From contig CM055100.1 in NCBI GenBank assembly GCA_029204225.1, positions 17,929,650 to 17,993,649 on the forward strand: DNA of 64,000 nucleotides, given 5' to 3'. Shown here piece by piece: positions 57,601 through 64,000 of the stretch. A model generated the notes under the pieces. It was not told where the DNA came from, searched no databases, and saw only the letters and a list, made by a program, of their open reading frames with translations. How positions within the stretch are numbered: the stretch's first letter is position 1; each line of letters starts with the position of its first letter. This DNA comes from Diphasiastrum complanatum (taxonomy: Eukaryota > Streptophyta > Lycopodiopsida > Lycopodiales > Lycopodiaceae). The translations under genes were made by a program, and so were the position numbers.

Positions 57601-59458
57601 GCATACCTTGATAGCATAGCTTATAACCTTCTGAGTAAACTTTGTATACTCCTCTACTACCTCAGCTATATAATATAGGCCAGTAACTGCAACCATAAAA
57701 AAAGACTTTAAGAATTACAAATAGCAATGAATTATAGGAAGCAATGATGTACACTACAATGTCAAACATTTTCCTAGTCACATTGCACATTGAAAAGCCA
57801 CATGTGCTTCTAGATTTTTTGATGTTGTACCAACTAACCCTTGTTATTCTTAACACTAACTACCATGAATTCCAGAACCTCTGCTTTTTGGAAGGAATAA
57901 TATATTTTTTAAGCACATTTCAGAGAACTTTTAAGATAGCTATTGCTGTCTAGTGAACTGATTAAAAACAATCAGCCATGTAATCACTAGTTATCGAAAA
58001 CACAAAGAACAATATATTTAAATGTGGATGTCTGTGGAAAAAGTGGCATGCTATGAATTATAAAGGAAAACCAACTCTCTCAAAAATTTCACCCATGACC
58101 CCTCACAGCTTGCAAAAAAATTCCTCTGCATAACACCACATGGTCTGTATTGAGCATCCAATATGCATCGGGCTAAGTACAAAAAGCATGGAGTGATGTC
58201 GTAAGGGGCAAAAGGCAACCATAAATATTAATCAAACCAGAGCATGCTATAGCTTTGATGGAAAGAAGTTATCGAGAGCTCTCGCTACAATATCTTTGCA
58301 TGTAAAAAATCATGCTTACATGATGACTAATGATAGATAGATCAAAGAAGTTTTGACCCCATAAAGGAAAAAATATACTGTTTAGGCAAATTTGGGCACA
58401 TTGCCTAGATTTAATGATCCAAAAAGAGTTGGGCGAGTAAAGCGCACAAACGAAAAAGAGATTTGGGGCCCCAATCTGCCTAGTCAATACATCGATGTTA
58501 TGTCTTTCAATGTCTCACCTAAGGGCAACAACTTCCATCATGTTAGGGATCAGATTCTGCTAATATATGGATGCATAGAAGAAATTTTTGATGGTTTTAA
58601 GTTATCACAAAAAGCTCCTTTTGGCAGAAATGACAAACTCTTGGGGCTCCCTAGTCAAAAAGGCATAAAGCTCCTGAACTTTATCCAGAAAAGTTTAACC
58701 TTAGAAAGTCTAGAGGCTGGAACTAACTTGACCTCGCTTCAGGCCCTTATATCTATCTTCAGAGATTAGAAACTTTTGTGCACATGCAAGCACTGCCCTC
58801 TTGTTCCCAGATTTTCTCTCAATCGATGTTTTTTCTTTTCCTGCTGTGCTTTTCCCTTCCAGATCCTAGGGTACCACCTGCTCTATTACGATACACATAT
58901 CCTAAAGATATAGCAATTCCCATTACGATATTAGACGTCTGGCTAGAACGAGTGGGTAATACAGCACATGGAAGAAACTTTGAAACGGAGAGGTCGTTAT
59001 TGTTCATGTTTCTTTGTTACGAATTAAGATCTGCTCTATTCTTTCATCATCGCCACCGCTCTCTAACCAACTTCCTCTGCTGGATCCGTTGACTTTGTAA
59101 TGCTAATCACTCAAACGACCTAACGTTAAGAGCAAAGAAAACCAAACTCAAACAGAAAACCTTAATGCAACAGAGGGTCAAGCAAAAACCAAGAAACTAA
59201 TACACCAAGCTTATCGTTCCATCTGCATTTCGGTCCAAGATCTCGCTATCTTCAGATATTTTTACCCATCCCAACTCCCAACCTCAAATGATCATTATTC
59301 GCACTCAAGCAAACGCGGAAACAACAAATAGCAGGATATCAGAGTCAGTCGGAAAAGCGCAAACCCTAGAGAGAGAAAGTGGAAATACCGACACAAATCG
59401 AACAGAATAGCAGGAAAAGAAAGATCCCGAGAAACACCGCCAACGCTGCAATGGACAT
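54465..59458 (-). CDS. TEX261: TEX261/Erv26 (SVP26) family membrane protein
   Basis: Join(59389-59458, 57607-57686, 57056-57209, 55434-55637, 54465-54616), complement: 660 nt, 219 aa; all introns GT-AG with matching phases. It shows the family layout: a hydrophobic N-terminal segment (FLGIFLFLLFCSICVV), GLYYIAEVVEEYT, two further hydrophobic segments (IAIHVLLFIVDRLPFLSILC, GITLHIIYYQLL), RFPYISFLSYEFILSV, GLLIAIHLLWFRFFL and WLVPFAFFISLASNDSVLP. The C-terminus is basic and ends KNYKRF. Homologues in yeast (Erv26/Svp26) and animals are ER-Golgi COPII cargo adaptors, so an early secretory role is inferred. Introns are about 1702, 397, 1418 and 817 bp. Confidence 0.92.
55434..55637 (-). CDS. TEX261: TEX261-like exon 4
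   Basis: The acceptor is CAACAG|GGTTAC and the donor GCTG|GTAAGA. It encodes GLLIAIHLLWFRFFLYDPRC through PFAFFISLASNDSVLPMGSA. Confidence 0.92.
57056..57209 (-). CDS. TEX261: TEX261-like exon 3
   Basis: The acceptor is TTACAG|GTAGTG; the donor is GTGG|GTAAGT. It encodes VVIAIHVLLFIVDRLPFLSI through PYISFLSYEFILSV. Confidence 0.92.
57607..57686 (-). CDS. TEX261: TEX261-like exon 2
   Basis: The acceptor is GTTGCAG|TTACTG and the donor ATCAAG|GTATGC. It encodes TGLYYIAEVVEEYTKFTQKV then ISYAIK. Confidence 0.9.
57687..59388. other. TEX261-like intron 1
   Basis: It is 1.7 kb. A plus-strand open frame at 58392-58769 (125 codons) has no recognisable domain and is probably chance or decayed repeat. 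Confidence 0.6.
59389..59458 (-). CDS. TEX261: TEX261-like exon 1
   Basis: It encodes MSIAALAVFLGIFLFLLFCS then ICV plus one base. The donor is GTCG|GTATTT. This frame joins exon 2 in phase to give the family's hydrophobic N-terminus before GLYY. Confidence 0.88.
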
Positions 59459-59558
59459 AGCTGCTGCTGGAGGACAGTTCTTCTTCCTCCCCACCTAAGC
59501 TCGAAGAATTGGTAACAATATCATGAAGAGAATTCGAGCAAGGAGAACGATCGGTCAT
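59459..59558 (-). promoter_or_regulatory. Overlapping upstream ORF start in TEX261-like 5' leader
   Basis: An ATG at 59558 lies 100 nt upstream of the chosen start, in another frame, and stays open across exon 1. In the spliced message it would end in exon 2 (reading YWPILYS, then stop), giving about 64 codons that overlap the main start. If the transcript begins upstream of 59558, this could lower translation of the main frame. Confidence 0.45.
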
Positions 59559-60625
59559 CGCTGTAACCCTAACAGTAACGATCCTTCACAAAATTACTAA
59601 AATGAATCGTTACGATAGCTCCTCCCAGCAGAAAGGAGGACTCGCTATGGGGCCTTTAAGGCGCGACATATTTTACGCCCCATCCCTTAGATTTTTGCCA
59701 CGTGGATTTCTTTCACTTGGACACTTTTCGTTGGTCGATCGTAAAGACGTGGCAGAATCTGAACGTTCAAGATTGAATCCAACGGTGGTGCGTGACCCAC
59801 CGGGGCACCAACTTTCCTCTCTCCACCTGTTTCTGCTTTGAGGTGCTACCACTTGGTCCTTTTCCCTATACCACGTGACATCATGTGCTATAATATGTAG
59901 CGCACCTTTACCACGTCGTCGTAAGGAATTGTAGCGATTTGCTAAAAGCTGAGATGTTATTTTTAGGAGAGTTTGAGCACAAGCTTTTCACTTTTCTGAT
60001 CTGCTGTAGTCGGTTGGTAGACTCCCACTGACATCATCATAGTTTATGCAGTTTTATTTTTAATGCCAGGATCTGGATTAGTCCTAGCTTTATTGCAAGC
60101 TTCGCTTTGAGCTTACTTTTGCTTAAACTTCGCCTTCGAGGTGTATATATCTTTTTCATCAATGTTCTTACTACTTTTTTTTATGAATAAATGCACCTCA
60201 GGGTTTTCGTCGTTTTCTAAAGATTTAAGCATGTAAATTAAGCTTTTTTTAGTTTTTGAATTCTTTTGAAACTCAATCTTTGTCTTTTGTGTTTTCTAAA
60301 GATTTATATTGATCACCTTGTTCAGCTCTGTTATTGGAGTTCATGGGTATCTCCTATGGGAGTTTGAGCTAAAAATTTCAATCCTTTTTTTTTTTGCTTT
60401 GGCAAGACAACGTTGAGCTCTAAATTCTAATGATGACTTTATCAAACTTTTCATGAGCTAGAATGGTTTTTCTTTTTGAATTTTTGTAAGTTGCAATTTT
60501 TTTTATTATTTTCCAATGTGCATGGCAAAGCTACTCCCGATCTTCCAAACTACCATGTTTAAATGTTGTTAAATTACAAGACTCTTTTTGCTCATTTTTC
60601 AATGTGCACATCAAAGCTACCGATA

Positions 60626-60687
<62 letters not shown>

Positions 60688-61810
60688 GTAGGGCTCTCGA
60701 GTTTTGAAGATGTCAATATGTGCTGTTGCACGGATGTTTTAAGCCCATAAGTTGGAGTCAAGGCTAAAAAAAAGTTTACAAAATAAACACTTCACTTAAA
60801 TAGTAGACACACCAAATCTTGAGCAATGTGAAAACTCAAATTTGGAGGAAATCACACTAAGCAAGTGATAATTTGGCATATAATTGTGAATTTTGGCAAC
60901 TTTCCAATGAGCAAAAGCTTCGACATATGCACCCATCCATCAGTGGATGGGTGTTTTGAGCTCATTTGCTGGAGTTGAGACTTACAGAAAATCTCCAAAA
61001 CATTGCTTATTTCAACTAGTTAGTTTATCTTCCTTGCCCGTATCAAGTAGATTTATGATTAGGGTTATGCATCAAGGTAGAAATTAAGCATGGAAGAATT
61101 ATAGTTAGAAGACAAATTTTGAGATTTTAAAGAGTCCGTATATTGGTAAAACATCCCTCTAAATCATGAAAATTTAATCTCTTTAGGACTACATTCAAGT
61201 GCATCAAGCATGAGTTTGAACTTTCCTTTCTTTAACAAGCTTTGGTTTTGGTCATCATTTCTAGTATACAAATATATTTATAAGGTATACCACAATCGTG
61301 CATTAGAAATATGTAAAAGCAAAAACAAAAGATGCTTGAGAGATTTTTTTGCACATCATATTGCTCAAAAAACCATGGGTGGGACAAAGAGAAGGGACTA
61401 ACTGTCGGGAAAATTGGAAAGATCGGGCTCTGCGGAATGAGCCTTTTGCCTCGATGCATGAACTACGCCTACCTAATTGGAATCAAAATGGTGAGTCGAA
61501 TAAATCAACTGATTCTACTTGATTTTAAATTTGAAGTCATCAGAATCGATAAGGTTGATTGCGTGGACATATACAAAGTCATTAGACTGTTGATTGCGGA
61601 AGCGACAAGTAGTTCAAACAATTCTATACGAGAGCAATATTACATAGAACAGTTAACACTACAATAAGACGCGTGATTTCCAACGCCTTTTTGTGCATTT
61701 TTTTTGAAGATATAATTTTAAATGAGTCGCGGGGGGAGCGGAAAGCTCGAGCATCAGGTCCGATTTTTGGCCTCGGTATAAGCCTTGCAAATTTAACGTG
61801 TTTTTGAAAG
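59559..61810. other. Region upstream of TEX261-like gene
   Basis: It is probably promoter plus intergenic DNA, AT-rich beyond 60000, with no coding domain seen. It contains the CT tract at 60629-60683. Confidence 0.45.
60629..60683. repeat. (CT)n microsatellite
   Basis: It is a 55-bp CT tract in AT-rich intergenic DNA. Confidence 0.98.
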
Positions 61811-61905
61811 ATTTATAGAGAGGGATATAAGGAGGGTTATAGGAAGGGTTATACAGAGGGTTATATAGAGGGTTATAGGAAGAGCTATAAGAGGGTTATT
61901 ATACT
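61811..61905. repeat. Minisatellite, AGGGTTATA unit
   Basis: About seven units of (GA)GGGTTATA followed by GGA, CAGA, TAGA or AGA give a period of roughly 12-14 bp. It borders a copia 3' region. Confidence 0.88.
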
Positions 61906-62185
61906 TAGAATTTGCTTCGAACAGGAACACAGATCATGCTACACAGTAACATAGACATAAAACACTCTCCACAACAAGCTCACATAGCAACTGTATTTCT
62001 CAAAATGAAATTACACTATACATATAGTTGTTCACTTAGGCAACCCATGCATGACCCAGGTTGTCGTTGGTGGGATGCGTGTCTCGTCGACTTGCCTCGT
62101 GGCGAGGCCAATGGATCCTTATCAACTGATAGGACCCACAGTACAGTAGCACAATGATTCTACTTTAATTCTAACTCTCTCCCTT
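61906..62185 (-). mobile_element. Probable copia 3' end: PPT and LTR-like sequence
   Basis: The complement of 62175-62185 reads AAGGGAGAGAG, a PPT-like tract about 50 bp after the pol stop, similar to the one at 32105. Sequence below it to about 61906 may be the 3' LTR. No second LTR is in the window to confirm this. Confidence 0.5.
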
Positions 62186-62230
62186 AAAGTAGAGTCTACT
62201 TTTTATACAGTCATATACATAGCTTTAAAG

Positions 62231-63729
62231 TCAACAAACTTTAAGTACAGAAAGTTTTGATCTAAACTTATCAAACTTTTCTCCAACAAGTGGCTTAGTG
62301 AAAATATCAGCTAGTTGTTGTTCTTCTGTACTACAATGAACAACATGAATTTCACGACTCAGCAGCCTCTCACGTATAAAGTGATACTGAATCTCAATGT
62401 GTTTGGTTCTCGCATGGAACACTGAGGTTGAGTAGTAGTATCTTGAGATGTATCCTCATATTCATCACTTGGAAGGTCAATGAATGGATCATCATCACGA
62501 GGTATCCTCACTATACCATCTTTCCCATTGGATGTGTCTATCTTCTCAGCATCCTTGTCTACATACATCTTGGATTCATCAAAGATAACATCACGACTTA
62601 CATGGATTTTGTTTTCCATTGGATCAAAACATCTATAGCCCTTTACACGATCATCATATCCTAGGAATATACACTTGATAGCTTTTACATCAAGTTTACG
62701 TCTCTCTTCCTTAGGAATGTATACAAAGGCTTTACATCCAAAGATTCGCAAGTGGTTCACCTTTGGCTTCTTCTTCGTGAATGCTTCCTCAGGACTTCCA
62801 TTTTGAAGATAGACTGCCATACTACATGCTTCTGACAAAAAATCTTTTGGTAGTTTCATCTCAGCTAGCATAGATCTGGCACTTTCCACAATCATACGAT
62901 TCTTGCGCTCATCTACACCATTGAGAGCAGGAGTATGAGCTTGCATAAATTGTCTTTTAATCCCACATTGATCACAAAGATCATTGAAGTCATTAGACTT
63001 GTACTCACCTCCACTATCTGATCTTAGGACTTTGATCTTCCTACCTGTCTGATTTTCAACCAATGCTTTGAAGCTCCTGAAATTGTCAAATGCATCCGAT
63101 TTCTTCTTCAAGAAGTAGATCCACGTCTTACGTGACATATCATCAATAAAGGTCATGAAATAGAAGGCTTTACCTAAGGACATGGTCCTCATAGGCCCAC
63201 ATAAATCTGTGTGGATCAAATCCAGGATGTTCTTTGCCCTTGCAACACCACCTTTATTGAACTTCTCTAGATGCTGCTTCTCATATACACATGATTCGCA
63301 CATCGATTTCAAGTGGTCTTCTATAGTAGGTAATCCTGTTACCATCTCCAATTTCCTCATCAAACTGAGGCTTCCCAAGTTCAAGTGACCAAGCCTCTTA
63401 TGCCACAACTCAGTTTGCGATGGAATGGACGATATGAGTCCATGTTGCCCCTTGATTGTAGCATTCAACCTGTACAATTTTGTATTGGGCTCCCTTACTC
63501 CATCCGCAATAACTTTGAACTTTTGGTTCACATCCTTCACAAAGCAACGATCATGGGCGAATTTTACTTGCAACTTTTGATCAGTAATGACTCCAACAGA
63601 AAGTATATTTTTCTTCAAGCCTGGTAGGTAAAGTACCTCCCTAATGACCTGCACTTTTTTCCTTACTAGGCCACTTGCCACTTTTCCTCCAATTTGAAAG
63701 CGAAATCGGCGTCGCCTTCCGAAATGCAC
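62231..63729 (-). pseudogene. Copia pol with RT deleted: integrase fused to RNase H tail
   Basis: A long open frame (62359-63729) carries VQVIREVLYLPGLKKNILSV, ELWHKRLGHLNLGSLSLM and the integrase triad regions DLIHTDLCGPM, KVLRSDSGGEY and NGVDERKNRMIVE, then LRIFGCKAFVYIP, IKCIFLGYDD and VIFDESKMYV. Near 62425-62432 the linker (DTTTQPQ) jumps directly to the RNase H end VFHARTKHIEIQYHFIRERL...LADIFTKPL. The whole RT and most of RNase H are lost. Gag and protease are also missing at the right. Confidence 0.92.
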
Positions 63730-64000
63730 TCAGTCGTCAACTCCCAACTACGTGCCCAGTGGAATGACGCACTTGGAACACTTTCTCCGCTGCAATCACT
63801 CTGTTTTGCTGTACCGTACTTGTAAGTACAGTCCAGGTGCCCTTCGTTTGGAGGTTATAGCCTTTCGTTTGGGTCAAAACGGACAAAGGACCCAAAAATA
63901 GGGATTTTCCTTGTTTTTGAACTATTTCTTCACCTTGAAGAAAATTCTCACTTCACTTGTGAAGGGACCCAACTCCCATTTCAGTATGGAAATTTTAATG
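63730..64000. other. Sequence right of the copia remnant
   Basis: No copia gag or protease motif and no host exon are recognised up to the window end. Confidence 0.5.

Noticed and set aside
58392-58769. 125-codon plus-strand frame inside TEX261-like intron 1
   Set aside because: No domain, no start context support, and it lies in an intron of the opposite strand.

Overview
This window is nuclear DNA from a land plant, most likely a seed plant with a large, transposon-rich genome. The evidence is three spliced genes of ordinary plant type, very long introns filled with retrotransposons, plant Ty3/gypsy and Ty1/copia polyproteins, primer-binding sites matching initiator tRNA-Met, and many long CT/GA microsatellites. 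I cannot name the species.

Three host genes can be supported, all on the minus strand. (1) A phospholipid:sterol O-acyltransferase (PSAT1-like, LCAT family) starts near 30227 and runs leftward. Nine exons down to 606 join in phase, and the 3' exons lie beyond base 1. Its intron 8 (704-19724) is about 19 kb and intron 3 (21369-27002) about 5.6 kb. (2) A two-exon Rab GTPase of the RABA (Rab11-like) group, 39468-40856, 224 aa. (3) A five-exon TEX261/Erv26 (SVP26) family membrane protein, 54465-59458, 219 aa.

Almost everything else is repeat-derived. PSAT intron 8 holds a decayed Ty3/gypsy element (about 1.0-5.6 kb). It is broken by a non-LTR (LINE) element with two tandem reverse-transcriptase segments (5.6-6.95 kb, continuing at 12.2-14.5 kb). 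The second LINE segment is itself split by a complete, comparatively young LTR element (6951-12204) with 918/919-bp LTRs, a 5-bp target duplication (CCTCT), PBS and PPT. That element encodes only gag-protease on the minus strand, so it depends on other elements. A decayed copia fragment (14.9-15.8 kb), minisatellites and a 658-bp hAT-like terminal-inverted-repeat element (18010-18667) follow. PSAT intron 3 holds an internally deleted gypsy fragment.

Between PSAT and RABA lie copia remnants (31.7, 34.7-35.2 and 35.7-37.0 kb), the last two in opposite orientation around a palindrome-rich CACTA-like segment. Satellite-like tandem repeats and telomere-like CCTAAACC tracts also occur there. Between RABA and TEX261 are a cluster of five long CT/GA tracts with local duplications (42.0-43.6 kb), about 6 kb of AT-rich noncoding repeat (44.4-50.3 kb) and a copia gag-protease remnant (50.4-51.7 kb). 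The right end holds a copia element that has lost its reverse transcriptase (62.2-63.7 kb).

I found no CRISPR array, operon, rRNA, tRNA or clearly novel biochemical system. The most notable features are the three-layer nested transposon stack inside one PSAT intron and the gag-only LTR element at its core. All alignments here were made by eye; exon boundaries follow GT-AG signals, phase continuity and remembered family sequence.
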